In this document: positions 43,961 to 54,000 of the stretch, piece after piece
Numbering within the stretch: the stretch's first letter is position 1
Layout: each line of letters opens with the position of its first letter
Origin: Flaviramulus basaltis
Lineage (GTDB): Bacteria > Bacteroidota > Bacteroidia > Flavobacteriales > Flavobacteriaceae
Direction: 5' to 3'
NCBI RefSeq assembly: GCF_900114265.1
Contig: NZ_FPKV01000001.1
Location: 186,001-250,000, forward strand
DNA: 64,000 nucleotides
The notes under the pieces: generated by a model
Told to the model about the DNA's origin: nothing
The model's input: only the letters and a program-made list of their open reading frames with translations
Database searches by the model: none
Translations under genes and position numbers: made by a program

Positions 43961-44863
43961 TTAAATACGATTTAAAATAACACTTACATCTATTAGTAAA
44001 ATACTAAAAACACCAGTTAAAATAATAAATTTAAGGATGTTATGTAATATCAAATAATGTGTTTTTGTTTTAGATTTCCAAAGGATTACCAAAAACACGA
44101 CTAGTAGAACAGTACTTCCATAAAAAAAGTTATTCATATGGCCTACATCAAATTTATATAACAATAAATAAGTAGGGATGATTGTTAAAACCGACAATGC
44201 TGTTAGCATTATTTTCGAAACTTTCTGCCCATAAACTATTGGAATGGTTTTGTAGTTTTGAAGCAAATCGCCTTTCATGTTTTCTAAATCTTTTGTGAGT
44301 TCCCGCATAGAAATTATTAAAAACAAGAATATAGCGTGTACAAAAATAACTGTTTCAAAATTTTTATAATATAAGAAAATGGCAAAAAATGGTGTTATAG
44401 TTAAAACTGCCGATGTTAAGTTTCCTATAAAAGGCATCCTTTTAAGTTTGTGAGAATAAAACCAAATAGCAAAAATGTATATTGAAAAAAATACCACAGC
44501 ATTAAAAGACACATAACTTGCCATAACAACTGCCGTAAAATTTAGTACAAAATAAAATGACAGTTTTGTATTTTGACTTACTAACTTATCTAACCTAGAC
44601 TTAATAGGTTTATTAATTAGATCTTTTTCTGAATCGTAAAAATTATTAATAATATATCCACCTGCAATAGTTGCTGAAGATGCCAATACTAACATAAATA
44701 AATTAACATCAAATAAAACTTGTTTTAAAGGCTTATCGTGTGCTAATATGTAAATAGATGTTAAATATTGCGCTATTACAACAATGAGAATATTGTAACC
44801 CCTTACCACAGAAAACATACTAAAAAACTTAAGTAGAATATGTTTCTGTCTTCTTGAAAGCAT
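43961..44863 (-). CDS. UbiA-family prenyltransferase
   Basis: A 300-residue membrane prenyltransferase with about eight helices. The first aspartate motif is NNFYDSEKDLINKP and the second is KDLENMKGD. In flavobacteria such proteins are often labelled geranylgeranylglycerol-phosphate geranylgeranyltransferase, but the acceptor is not evident here. It follows two mevalonate-pathway genes on the same strand, which supply isoprenoid precursors. The gap to the GHMP kinase gene is 52 bases. Confidence 0.83.
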   Translation of the reverse strand: MLSRRQKHILLKFFSMFSVVRGYNILIVVIAQYLTSIYILAHDKPLKQVLFDVNLFMLVLASSATIAGGYIINNFYDSEKDLINKPIKSRLDKLVSQNTKLSFYFVLNFTAVVMASYVSFNAVVFFSIYIFAIWFYSHKLKRMPFIGNLTSAVLTITPFFAIFLYYKNFETVIFVHAIFLFLIISMRELTKDLENMKGDLLQNYKTIPIVYGQKVSKIMLTALSVLTIIPTYLLLYKFDVGHMNNFFYGSTVLLVVFLVILWKSKTKTHYLILHNILKFIILTGVFSILLIDVSVILNRI

Positions 44864-44915
44864 GAAAACTAAATATTAATGAGGTTCTAAATCAAGTTAA
44901 GAATGACTAGTAATA

Positions 44916-45842
44916 TTAAAAGTTATAAACGACTTCTAATTTATAATCTGCAAGTGATTGTTTTGCTTTTTCAATATCTTCAGTAAACCCAAGAATATAA
45001 CCACCGCCACCAGAACCACAAAGTTTTAAGTAATACTCGTTAGTGTCTATGCCTTTTTTCCAAAGCTCATGAAATTGCTGAGGAATCATAGGTTTAAAAT
45101 GATTTAAAACTACTTTAGATAGTTGTTTTGTATTTTTAAATAACGACTTTATATTACCTGTTAAGAAATCTTCAACACAAGCATCCGTATGTTTTATAAA
45201 TTGTGTTTTGAGCATTTTACGAAAACCTTCTTTTTTCATGTTTTCCATAAAAATACTTACCATTGGCGCCGTTTCTCCAATAATTCCACTATCTAATAAA
45301 AATACCGCCCCTTTACCATTTTGTTGTGCAGGAATTCCTGTGGCCTCAATATTATCTTTTGAATTTATAAGAATTGGTATGCTTAAATAACTATTTAAAG
45401 GATCTAACCCTGAAGATTTACCATGAAAAAACGATTCCATTTCAGAGAAAATCGCCTTTAACTTTAAAAGTTTTTCACGCGTTAAATTCTCTAAAACCGT
45501 AATTTTATCTTGTGCATATTTATCGTAAATAGCTGCAACTAAAGCGCCACTACTACCAACGCCGTAACCTTGTGGAATAGAAGAATCAAAGTACATACCT
45601 TTGTTTACATCTTCTTTTAAAATATCAAAATCAAAAGTCACTAATTTTTCATCAATATTTTCTAAATAATCAACAAAACGTTTTAAACTTTGGTTAGATT
45701 TTATAGCACTTTCTGAAGGGTTTTCATCTTTCTTTAAAGCACCATTATAGAAATTATAAGGTATAGATAAACCTTTAGAATCTTTAATGATTCCGTACTC
45801 ACCAAAAAGTAGTATTTTAGAATAAAATAGAGGTCCTTTCAT
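44916..45842 (-). CDS. GHMP kinase, probably mevalonate kinase
   Basis: A 308-residue GHMP-fold kinase: the N-terminal SKILLFGEYGI substrate strand, ATP loop QGYGVGSSGAL, and CGSGGGGYILGF near the C-terminus. Mevalonate kinase fits best from the diphosphomevalonate decarboxylase 28 bases upstream. Phosphomevalonate kinase is possible. It would phosphorylate mevalonate for isoprenoid synthesis in the cytoplasm. Confidence 0.8.
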   Translation of the reverse strand: MKGPLFYSKILLFGEYGIIKDSKGLSIPYNFYNGALKKDENPSESAIKSNQSLKRFVDYLENIDEKLVTFDFDILKEDVNKGMYFDSSIPQGYGVGSSGALVAAIYDKYAQDKITVLENLTREKLLKLKAIFSEMESFFHGKSSGLDPLNSYLSIPILINSKDNIEATGIPAQQNGKGAVFLLDSGIIGETAPMVSIFMENMKKEGFRKMLKTQFIKHTDACVEDFLTGNIKSLFKNTKQLSKVVLNHFKPMIPQQFHELWKKGIDTNEYYLKLCGSGGGGYILGFTEDIEKAKQSLADYKLEVVYNF

Positions 45843-45870
45843 TTATTTAAATTGATTCGGAGTTATAAAG

Positions 45871-46950
45871 TTACAATTGTTTTGCACCAAAACCAATTTT
45901 GTCGCAAATATAATGTCCATTTTGGCAATATGCAACTAATTCATTCTTAATGAATTTCAAAACAGTTTCAGCTTCATTTTCTGGATATAACACGTGTACA
46001 TTAGCACCAGCATCTAATGTAAAACATACTTTTGAGTCTGTATTTTGTCTAAATTTCCAAATTTTATTGATGATTTCAAGCGTATTAGGTTTCATTAAAA
46101 TGAAATACGGCATACTACTCATCATCATCGCGTGTAGCGTTAATGCTTCACTTTCTACTAAAGCGATAAAAGTATCCAAATCCCCCTCTTTTAAAATACT
46201 AATTAGATTAGATAGATTTTGATTTGCTTGTTTAAAACGCTCTTGTGCAAAAGGATGACCATGCATTAAATTATGACCAACGGTACTGCTTACCTGCTTT
46301 TCGCCTTTATCAACTAATAAAATAGTGTCTTGATAATTTTTAAAATTTCCATGAACTTCATAAGGATATTTTACTCCAAATAAATCTGAGCTCCCTTCAA
46401 TTTCTTCATGTTTTCCCCAAACTACTAAATCCCCTTCAAGACTTCTGCATGCACTCCCAGAACCTAATCGTGCTAAAAATGATGCTTTTTTGATGAAAAA
46501 TTCGTCTGAAATACTTTGATTAAATTCTCTTTCAATACTCATTAAACACAAAGCTAAAGCACTCATTCCTGATGCCGATGATGCTATACCTGAACTGTGT
46601 GGAAACGTGTTTGATGTTTCAATTCTAAAATTAAAGTCTTTTAAAAAAGGCAAATAGATTACTATTCGTTTGAAAAATGTTTCAATTTTTGGCTTGAAAT
46701 CGTCCTTCTTTTCATCATCTAAAAACACATCAAAAGAAAAATCATCATTGGTTTCCTTTTTAGAAAAACTTAGTTTGGTAACTGTTTTACAATTGTTAAG
46801 GGTAAAACTAATGGATGGGTTTTCCGGAATTTGATGTTCCTTTTTTCCCCAATATTTTACTAAAGCAATATTACTTGGCGATGACCATGTAAAACTTCCT
46901 CTTTTAATAGTTTTTGAATATGATTTGGGAATAAAATCTCTTTCTATCAT
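45871..46950 (-). CDS. mvaD: diphosphomevalonate decarboxylase
   Basis: A 359-residue GHMP-family enzyme forming isopentenyl diphosphate. SNIALVKYWGKK is the diagnostic N-terminal block, FPHSSGIASSASGMSAL the ATP loop, and GSGSACRSLEG the following active-site turn; the catalytic aspartate lies in LDAGANVHVL. Length and motifs match MvaD well. It is separated by 3 bases from DUF1697 upstream and 28 from the kinase downstream, so the mevalonate genes share a transcript. Confidence 0.92.
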   Translation of the reverse strand: MIERDFIPKSYSKTIKRGSFTWSSPSNIALVKYWGKKEHQIPENPSISFTLNNCKTVTKLSFSKKETNDDFSFDVFLDDEKKDDFKPKIETFFKRIVIYLPFLKDFNFRIETSNTFPHSSGIASSASGMSALALCLMSIEREFNQSISDEFFIKKASFLARLGSGSACRSLEGDLVVWGKHEEIEGSSDLFGVKYPYEVHGNFKNYQDTILLVDKGEKQVSSTVGHNLMHGHPFAQERFKQANQNLSNLISILKEGDLDTFIALVESEALTLHAMMMSSMPYFILMKPNTLEIINKIWKFRQNTDSKVCFTLDAGANVHVLYPENEAETVLKFIKNELVAYCQNGHYICDKIGFGAKQL

Positions 46951-46953
46951 TAT

Positions 46954-47490
46954 TTAATTTTCTGCAGACAAAGATAATAATTTCACCATTGTATTGTAAT
47001 TTCTTGCAGTGGCAAATGTATTAAGCTTTCTTTCGAAAAAATTTGCATTGAATTTTGCTTGACCATAACCCTTTTCACAGAAGAAATAAATACAATCCTT
47101 AATAATCTCATACTCCTCGTCTTCATATATTTTTTCGGAAGCTTCTTTTACTAACTCAGATTCTGGAGTGTCATGCAACATCATAAAATAACTGGCTTTC
47201 TTTTTTTCTTCTGAAAATGGAGAATCATCAAAAATACGTTTTAATTTCTCTCTTGTTTTTACTAATACAGACACTTCAAAACCAAAATGATCTAAAATAG
47301 CTTTCATAATAGTTTCTTCTATTTTTTGAATACTTTTTTCATTAGATTCAAAAACCACATTACCACTTTGAATATAGGTTTGTACATTTTGAAACCCACA
47401 TTTTGTTAAATATTCACGTAATTCTGCCATTGGCACTTTTTTATGCCCTCCTACATTAATACCTTTTAATAATGCGATAAAAGTGTTCAT
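46954..47490 (-). CDS. DUF1697 family protein
   Basis: A 178-residue cytoplasmic protein with the family start ALLKGINVGGHKKVPMAEL and IQSGNVVFES. The function is unknown. It touches the stop of the HI0933-like flavoprotein gene and lies 3 bases before mvaD, so it is in the same transcript, but no link to isoprenoids is evident. Confidence 0.88.
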   Translation of the reverse strand: MNTFIALLKGINVGGHKKVPMAELREYLTKCGFQNVQTYIQSGNVVFESNEKSIQKIEETIMKAILDHFGFEVSVLVKTREKLKRIFDDSPFSEEKKKASYFMMLHDTPESELVKEASEKIYEDEEYEIIKDCIYFFCEKGYGQAKFNANFFERKLNTFATARNYNTMVKLLSLSAEN

Positions 47491-48702
47491 TTATTTTGAA
47501 ATATTTTTAGCAGCAATGTAGGCGCTTGTCCAAGCATTTTGAAAATTAAATCCGCCTGTAACAGCATCTACATTCAAAACTTCACCCGCAAAATACAAGT
47601 TTTCATGTAACTTACTTTCAAAGGTTTTAAAATTCACTTCTTTTAAATTAATGCCGCCAGCGGTTACAAACTCTTCTTTAAAAGTGCTTTTTCCCTCTAC
47701 ATTAAAAATAGCGGATGTTAGTTGGTTTGACAAATCTTCTAGTTGATTTTTATTTAAATCGGCCCAACGGGTTACCATATTCATATTAGATGCCAATACT
47801 AACTTATGCCAAAGGCGTTTTGGTAAATCAAATTGTGTAGATTTAAACACCGCTTTTTTTGCTAAATCGTGTTTTAAAACTTTTAAAATAGCTAAACAAT
47901 CTTCAAAAGACTTTCTTATAAAATTAATTTCTATTTGAAATTTATAATCTCGTTTTGCTAGCTCTAATGCTCCAAAAGCTGAAAGTTTTAAAATGGATGG
48001 AGCGCTCATTCCCCAATGTGTTATTAGTAAAGGGCCTTCACTCCATAAATTAGTTTCTAAAACTTTTACCTCAACATTTAAAGCGACTACACCAGGAATA
48101 TCTTGTATGCGCTCGTCTGTTATATTAAATGTGAAAAGTGATGGTACTGGTTGTGAAATGGTGTGTCCTAATTCTTCTAAAAGCTTCCAAATTTTTGGAT
48201 TACTTCCCGTTGCAACAAGTATTTTTTTTGATAAGAAATCACTTTGACTCGTTTCAATTTTATAAAAAAGGGCTTCTTTTTTAATCGTTTTAACCGAGTG
48301 ATTCATTAATATTTCAACACCATGCTTTTTGGCTTCATTTAAAAAACAGTCGATAATAGTTTGAGAAGAATTTGTAATAGGAAACATGCGTCCATCGTCT
48401 TCAATTTTCAACTCTACACCTCTTTTTTCAAACCATTCAATAGTATCACCTGTCATAAATTCATGAAAAGGTCCCAATAACTCTTTTTCGCCACGCGGAT
48501 AGTTTACCACTAATTCTTTAGGAATAAATTCGGCATGCGTAACATTACAACGTCCACCACCAGAGACTTTAACTTTAGTAAGCACTTCTTTTCCTCGCTC
48601 TAAAATAGCTACTTTTAATTCTGGATTTTGTTCTGCAACATTAATAGCAGCGAAAAAACCTGCTGCTCCTCCCCCAATAATTACAACATCGTATTCTATC
48701 AT
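47491..48702 (-). CDS. HI0933/BaiN-like flavoprotein
   Basis: A 403-residue NAD(P)/FAD-dependent oxidoreductase. The FAD site IIGGGAAGFFAAINVAE and the family motif VSGGGRCNVTH are near the N-terminus; the C-terminal GEVLNVDAVTGGFNFQNAW is the second diagnostic block. The reaction in vivo is unclear; homologs include YhiN and the bile-acid BaiN. It is the first gene of the long minus-strand run down to 43026, with a -7 box 41 bases upstream. Confidence 0.9.
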   Translation of the reverse strand: MIEYDVVIIGGGAAGFFAAINVAEQNPELKVAILERGKEVLTKVKVSGGGRCNVTHAEFIPKELVVNYPRGEKELLGPFHEFMTGDTIEWFEKRGVELKIEDDGRMFPITNSSQTIIDCFLNEAKKHGVEILMNHSVKTIKKEALFYKIETSQSDFLSKKILVATGSNPKIWKLLEELGHTISQPVPSLFTFNITDERIQDIPGVVALNVEVKVLETNLWSEGPLLITHWGMSAPSILKLSAFGALELAKRDYKFQIEINFIRKSFEDCLAILKVLKHDLAKKAVFKSTQFDLPKRLWHKLVLASNMNMVTRWADLNKNQLEDLSNQLTSAIFNVEGKSTFKEEFVTAGGINLKEVNFKTFESKLHENLYFAGEVLNVDAVTGGFNFQNAWTSAYIAAKNISK

Positions 48703-48742
48703 TTTATATCAATCATTATTGTTTTTCAATAAATTTTTAGGA

Positions 48743-48750
48743 CAAATTTA
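48743..48750 (-). promoter_or_regulatory. -7 element TAAATTTG for the flavoprotein-mevalonate run
   Basis: Minus-strand TAnnTTTG match 41 bases upstream of the ATG at 48702; no -33 TTG at suitable spacing. Confidence 0.45.
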
Positions 48751-48816
48751 AGAGTAATCATTTTATATTCTCTAAAGTATACTTTATATTATATTTACTA
48801 AATTAAGCATACAGTT

Positions 48817-49626
48817 ATGACATTTCAATTTAAAACTTTTATATTTTTTATCATTCTATTTTCATCTTGCAATACTGGCCACTTAAATAACATAGCAGAT
48901 ATTGATTCTGAATTAAAAGAATCTTCTGCCATTGAGCTTGTTAAAGGCTCAAACTTACTTTGGACTATTGAAGATGCTGGAAATAAAAACAATTTATACG
49001 GATTAGATTTAAAAGGAAATATTGTTAAAGATATTGATATTTCTAACGCTAAAAATAATGATTGGGAAGATTTAACCTCGGATAATTTAGGCAATATTTA
49101 CATTGGTGATTTTGGAAATAACAATAAAAAACGTGAAAAATTCACCATTTTAAAAGTGAGTAATATTGACACTATTGAAGATAAAGCAAACGCAGAAGCT
49201 ATAAATTTCACACTTCCTAAAGATGTGAAAAGCGAAGATTTTGAAGCTTTTTTTCTGCTCGATAATGTATTTTACATTTTTAGCAAAGAAAACAAATCAA
49301 GTATTCTTTTAAAAGTCCCTAACACGATTGGAGAACATGTTGCTGAATTGGTTACCGATTTTAATTTAGATGGAAAACATAATAAAATTACTTCGGCTGC
49401 CGTGAGTTCAAATGGCGAAACTGTTGTTTTACTAAACCACGATAAACTATGGAAGCTTTCTAACTTTAAACCAGACTACTTTTTTAAAGGCACTATAGAG
49501 GAATTAAAATTTAATCACACCTCCCAAAAAGAAGGTGTTTGTTTTAAAAATGATTCTATTGTTTATATTACAGATGAAAAAAACAAAAGTGAAGGCGGAA
49601 ATATTTACACTTTTAATATGAATTAA
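48817..49626 (+). CDS. lipoprotein with beta-propeller-like repeats
   Basis: A 269-residue lipoprotein with the lipobox FSSC near residue 18. The mature part has repeated strand patterns with WTIEDAGNKNNLYGLDLKG and WEDLTSDNLGNIYIGDFGNN, resembling calcium-binding beta-propeller or SdiA-regulated-type proteins. No enzyme motif is seen. It is a single gene whose 3' end overlaps the next minus-strand gene by 4 bases. Confidence 0.72.
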   Translation: MTFQFKTFIFFIILFSSCNTGHLNNIADIDSELKESSAIELVKGSNLLWTIEDAGNKNNLYGLDLKGNIVKDIDISNAKNNDWEDLTSDNLGNIYIGDFGNNNKKREKFTILKVSNIDTIEDKANAEAINFTLPKDVKSEDFEAFFLLDNVFYIFSKENKSSILLKVPNTIGEHVAELVTDFNLDGKHNKITSAAVSSNGETVVLLNHDKLWKLSNFKPDYFFKGTIEELKFNHTSQKEGVCFKNDSIVYITDEKNKSEGGNIYTFNMN

Positions 49627-52600
49627 AAGTTCAATCCAAACCCAAAGGAGAATCTTAAGCCTTCTTCACTATTAAAAAAGTTAAAAGTTCCTGATAAACT
49701 TTCGGCTGCTGTGACCCAAAATCCACCACCATAATCGTTATGCCATTTATCTGAAAAGTCGCCATTTAACCATACTCTACCAACATCAAACCCACTAAAT
49801 ACACCTATTTGAAATGGTAGTATATTGGTTTTAAATGATGGAAAACTATAACGTAAATCTGCACTTCCAACAAAAGAGTTTTTACCCGTAAATCGCTCTG
49901 TTCTAAACCCTCTTAAACCATTTTTTCCTCCAATATTAGCTGCTTGATAAAACACCAATTCGTCTCCAACTCGTACTTGAGTTCTCACATCTGTTTTTAA
50001 AACTAACTTCTTGTTTTTAGACAGTGAGTTGTAGAAGCCTAAATCTGAATTTAAATAACCATAAGTGTTTTCAGTATCTTTAAATTCAGTTTTACCTCCA
50101 ATATTTATCATAAAGGTCATTCCTTTGCTTGGGTTTATAGCATTGTCAAAACTTTTGTAATTAAATTGTGCCTCAAGACCTCCAAAAAATCGTCGTTTAT
50201 AAAAATCTGTATTATTACTAGGCATAAAATCTGCCACAAATCTATCTGGTGTATCTTCAATTTCTATACCTTCAAATAAAGTTCTAAAACCATAATCACT
50301 ACCAAAATTTCCTTTTTTAAGAATCCCAACTTTAACGGCATAAATACCAGTTTTCACACGGTTAAAATCCAAATCTAACGCATCATCATTATTTACGGTT
50401 TCATTTCCATAGCCAAAAAAATTGTTAGTGAAATTCTCACTAGTAAACTTTCCTCCAACATGTAAATTCCAATCTCCAAAAATATTGGCAAACTCTCCGT
50501 TATAATCTAAAGAAAATCCATTAGTAGCAAAATAATAACCTCCTCTAAAACGATGTTGAGTAGAAAATGGGTTACGTTGAAATCCTTTTTTTGTTTTTAC
50601 ATATTGAATTCCTAATAAAAAACCATCATCCGGATTATAACCTATTGCTGGTGTTATAACACTTGTTTTTACAATGTTTTTATTAAAATCGAATAGATTT
50701 AGGTTATAAGTATCTGAAAATTTAATATCGGCACCTTTATTTTCTTCAATCGTATTTGGTTTAGATTTATGGTCGTAAACCTTAATGCGTCTTCCGTTTT
50801 TAATTCTGTAAATGTCGTTTTCTTGACCACCAATAAGTCTTGTAAAAATTAAATTATTAGCTTTACCAGAGACTTCAAAAACATCCTTATCATCCAGTCC
50901 GTAAATCCAAATTTCTTTGGTAATGGCTCTATTAAATATTTTATCTACTATTACTTCTTCTTTTTCACCATCTTTAATTCGTGAAATAATAATACGAGTT
51001 TCTTCATCTCCTGTTCTAATAACTTCTATAAAATCATCCTTATCTGTTCCTGTTAAAATAACTAACTTATTTAAATAGTTGTAATATCGAGTTGCGATGT
51101 CTTGTAAGTTAGAACGCCTTCCTTTTAATTTTTCTTTAATTTCATCTAAAGTTATATCTTGAACTTCCTCTGGCACTTTTGCAAAGGCTTTTTCAATAAC
51201 TTCATCAGTTATATTTTCTTGAAGAAATTTAGCCTGCTCCAACCACACTTCTTTATTAGAATCTTGAATAAGTACACGGTCTATTTTAATACCTGCACTA
51301 TTCATCCATTCTACATCTTCTAATTTATCATCATATACTTGAAGCTGTTTAGTTGAACCTGAAATAATTTTCATAACATCTAACAGGGCGCCATCAAAAT
51401 TAGAAAACACTTGATCACGATCCCGAGGAATTGGATGGTAATATTTATCACCATTTGCTTGATCAAATTGTGCCCAGCGCCACTGGTCTTGATGTCTGTC
51501 CCAATCGCCAATAAGCATATCGAAAAGTCGTGCCCTAACAAAAGCATCTTCGGCTATTTTATATTTTTCATCCTCACGTACTTTTTCAATAATATCGTGT
51601 GTACTTTCTATATCATCAGCATAACCAAAATTTCTTTCATCTGCATAATTATCTTCTGGTCGCTCTTCAATCATATACAACTCACCTCCATATTCCCTAT
51701 TAAATTCTCCTAATGATTTTTGCTTAGGAATAAAATATAATTTAGGGTTGGTATGAAAAATTTTAGCTGCATTTGATAAATCTGGAACTACTGTAAACGC
51801 GTAAGGATGAGCTGCTGTATAAAAATCAAGAATCAATCCTTCAATAGCCGTTTTTTCAAATTCATCTTGGATATATGTATCTTTAAATAATACAGTTTGA
51901 AGGTATTGTGTTGCACTTTTACGAAGTGCACGCATATTAAGTTCTCTACCATCTTTGGTTTTTAAACGTAGTGAACGTGTTTGGTGTCCGCCACCTTTTC
52001 TAACCACCTCTAAACCGCCATAAAGCGTATCTAATGTTGCCACTTTTGCTTTTATCTTGGTGCTATAAACATTACGATAATGATCTCCCCAAACCGACTC
52101 AAAAAAACCTGTTTTATCGGTTTCTTCTTTTGAATAAATAGACACTTCAACTTCTTGAGGAAAAGTGTCTGGTAAATGTGACAAATCATATTTTTCGGTT
52201 GGAGGAAATACTTCCTTTTGAAATAATAATTTTGGTTCTCCATTATCTTCACCAAAATATTTAACCCAACTACTTCCATCTTTAAAAATAGTAAGTTCTA
52301 CAAAACCCTGCTTCCCATAAGAGAACAAGCCTGTATCACTTAATTCTACAGCAGATTCTTTAGCACCAGAGCCAGAAACAATTTGTTTTATGCTTTCACT
52401 TTCAATGTATTGCAATGTATGCTCATGGCCGGAAACAAAAACCACATTATCAGCATCTAAAGTCATGGTTTCTAAACGACTCATTAATTCATGATAGCGT
52501 TCATTATATCTATCCTGGATTGACACACCACCTTGTGTTCTAAGTTGTGTTATAAAAGAAGCAATACCAGGAAGCGGTATTTTTTGTTGAAAAGGATATA

Positions 52601-53327
52601 AATGTTTTGATAATGCATATTTACCACCATGGCTACCATTTGTAAACATAGGATGGTGCATAGCAAGAACTGTTGTTTTATTTTGAGCCTTTTTAAGTTC
52701 GCCTTCTAGTTCTTGAAAAAAACGTTCTCTGGTTTTTATTTCGCAATCATCATTAACAGTTGGGTGATTATTCCAGTTCTCTAAATACCATTGTGTGTCA
52801 ATAATAATTAACTGAATAGTTTCGCTTACATCTATACTTTTAAGTGGACAACCATCTTCTGGTAAAAAAGTGTTTTTTCCTAGCAAGTCTTCAACATACT
52901 TTTCCTCTCGCTTTAAACCTTTTAAACCATTAGCATACCAATCATGATTTCCTGGAATAAAAATAGTTTTTCCTTTAAAGTCATTAACAGACTTTGCTTG
53001 AGCATTTAATGCGTTCTCCCCACTAGCTCTATCTTTATGATTCTTGTTTTGTAATCCTGCAGGATAAATATTGTCTCCTAAAAAAAGCGTGTAATCTTCT
53101 TTTGTTTTTTTTCCTTCTATATGCTTATTAAATGCCGTTAGAGCTAAAGACATCCCGTTTGTTGGCGATAATCCCGCATCTCCAACTAAATAAAACGTTT
53201 TATCTATTTCTTTAGAAGGAAATTGATTTTGTTTATCTTCCTCACTGGCATATTGTGGATTATAAGTCGCACAAGCACTGATAGTTAAAAATATAATTAA
53301 TGAAAGCGTATAGTTAATGAACTTCAT
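49623..53327 (-). CDS. metallophosphoesterase lipoprotein with kinase-like middle and Omp85-type beta-barrel
   Basis: A 1234-residue multidomain envelope protein. A lipobox is at ISAC (C19). Residues 40-330 are a calcineurin-type phosphoesterase (D50, D85-N86, N127-H128, AMHHPMF, SGHEHTLQY). The middle region (about 500-690) carries G607-D-W-D-R-H612 and P634-R-D-R-D-Q639, a pattern like catalytic and metal aspartates of Fam20/CotH-type kinases. Residues about 890-1234 form a surface-antigen (Omp85) barrel with GLRGF near 1140 and a terminal FSFGFGLNF strand. It probably anchors a phosphatase at the outer membrane. The kinase reading is inference. Confidence 0.85.
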   Translation of the reverse strand: MKFINYTLSLIIFLTISACATYNPQYASEEDKQNQFPSKEIDKTFYLVGDAGLSPTNGMSLALTAFNKHIEGKKTKEDYTLFLGDNIYPAGLQNKNHKDRASGENALNAQAKSVNDFKGKTIFIPGNHDWYANGLKGLKREEKYVEDLLGKNTFLPEDGCPLKSIDVSETIQLIIIDTQWYLENWNNHPTVNDDCEIKTRERFFQELEGELKKAQNKTTVLAMHHPMFTNGSHGGKYALSKHLYPFQQKIPLPGIASFITQLRTQGGVSIQDRYNERYHELMSRLETMTLDADNVVFVSGHEHTLQYIESESIKQIVSGSGAKESAVELSDTGLFSYGKQGFVELTIFKDGSSWVKYFGEDNGEPKLLFQKEVFPPTEKYDLSHLPDTFPQEVEVSIYSKEETDKTGFFESVWGDHYRNVYSTKIKAKVATLDTLYGGLEVVRKGGGHQTRSLRLKTKDGRELNMRALRKSATQYLQTVLFKDTYIQDEFEKTAIEGLILDFYTAAHPYAFTVVPDLSNAAKIFHTNPKLYFIPKQKSLGEFNREYGGELYMIEERPEDNYADERNFGYADDIESTHDIIEKVREDEKYKIAEDAFVRARLFDMLIGDWDRHQDQWRWAQFDQANGDKYYHPIPRDRDQVFSNFDGALLDVMKIISGSTKQLQVYDDKLEDVEWMNSAGIKIDRVLIQDSNKEVWLEQAKFLQENITDEVIEKAFAKVPEEVQDITLDEIKEKLKGRRSNLQDIATRYYNYLNKLVILTGTDKDDFIEVIRTGDEETRIIISRIKDGEKEEVIVDKIFNRAITKEIWIYGLDDKDVFEVSGKANNLIFTRLIGGQENDIYRIKNGRRIKVYDHKSKPNTIEENKGADIKFSDTYNLNLFDFNKNIVKTSVITPAIGYNPDDGFLLGIQYVKTKKGFQRNPFSTQHRFRGGYYFATNGFSLDYNGEFANIFGDWNLHVGGKFTSENFTNNFFGYGNETVNNDDALDLDFNRVKTGIYAVKVGILKKGNFGSDYGFRTLFEGIEIEDTPDRFVADFMPSNNTDFYKRRFFGGLEAQFNYKSFDNAINPSKGMTFMINIGGKTEFKDTENTYGYLNSDLGFYNSLSKNKKLVLKTDVRTQVRVGDELVFYQAANIGGKNGLRGFRTERFTGKNSFVGSADLRYSFPSFKTNILPFQIGVFSGFDVGRVWLNGDFSDKWHNDYGGGFWVTAAESLSGTFNFFNSEEGLRFSFGFGLNF

Positions 53328-53346
53328 AGTTGATTATTTGTACTTA

Positions 53347-53354
53347 CAAAAATA
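53347..53354 (-). promoter_or_regulatory. -7 element TATTTTTG for the 1234-residue protein gene
   Basis: Minus-strand TAnnTTTG match 20 bases upstream of the ATG at 53327. No -33 TTG within 23 bases. Confidence 0.45.
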
Positions 53355-53463
53355 AGACTTTAACACCTCTAATAATGTTTCATTTACTTAAATAATTAAT
53401 CCATACGGAAAGCGTAACAACTCACAGTGTAAACCCTAAAAACTTATTAAAAATACAATAAAA

Positions 53464-54000
53464 TTATTTTAATTTATTGGCATGTAGCTTTCTTAGTTTT
53501 GCTAGTTTTGGTGTTATTACAAAACTGCAATAACCTTGTGATTGATTATTTCTATAGTAATCTTGATGTTCCTTTTCTGCTTCGTAAAAAACTTCTAGAG
53601 GGCTTATTTCTGTAACTATTGGGTTTTCATAAAAGTTAGATACTTTTTCAATAACACTTTCGGCTATTTCTTTTTGAGTATCATCATGATAAAATACAAC
53701 AGAGCGATATTGCGTACCTCTATCTGCTCCTTGTCTGTTTAAAGTAGTAGGATCATGAGTCGTCATAAAAATGATTAAAATATCTTCATATGAAATAATA
53801 CTAGAATCAAAAGTTATTTGAATCACTTCCGCATGCCCCGTTAAACCCGAACAAATTTCACGATAGGTTGGACGTCCTGGAACATTACCCCCAGAATAAC
53901 CTGAAACAACCTTTTCTACACCTTTAACTTCTTGAAATACTGCTTCAGTACACCAAAAACAGCCACCACCAATTGTAGCTAATTGAGAGTTTTTATTCAT
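53464..54000 (-). CDS. msrA: peptide methionine (S)-S-oxide reductase
   Basis: A 178-residue MsrA repairing oxidised methionine. The catalytic cysteine is in GGGCFWCTEAVFQ; YSGGNVPGRPTY and GHAEVIQI follow. The ATG at 54000 overlaps msrB by 8 bases; a TTG two codons earlier is less likely. No signal peptide is present, so the enzyme is cytoplasmic. Confidence 0.95.
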   Translation of the reverse strand: MNKNSQLATIGGGCFWCTEAVFQEVKGVEKVVSGYSGGNVPGRPTYREICSGLTGHAEVIQITFDSSIISYEDILIIFMTTHDPTTLNRQGADRGTQYRSVVFYHDDTQKEIAESVIEKVSNFYENPIVTEISPLEVFYEAEKEHQDYYRNNQSQGYCSFVITPKLAKLRKLHANKLK

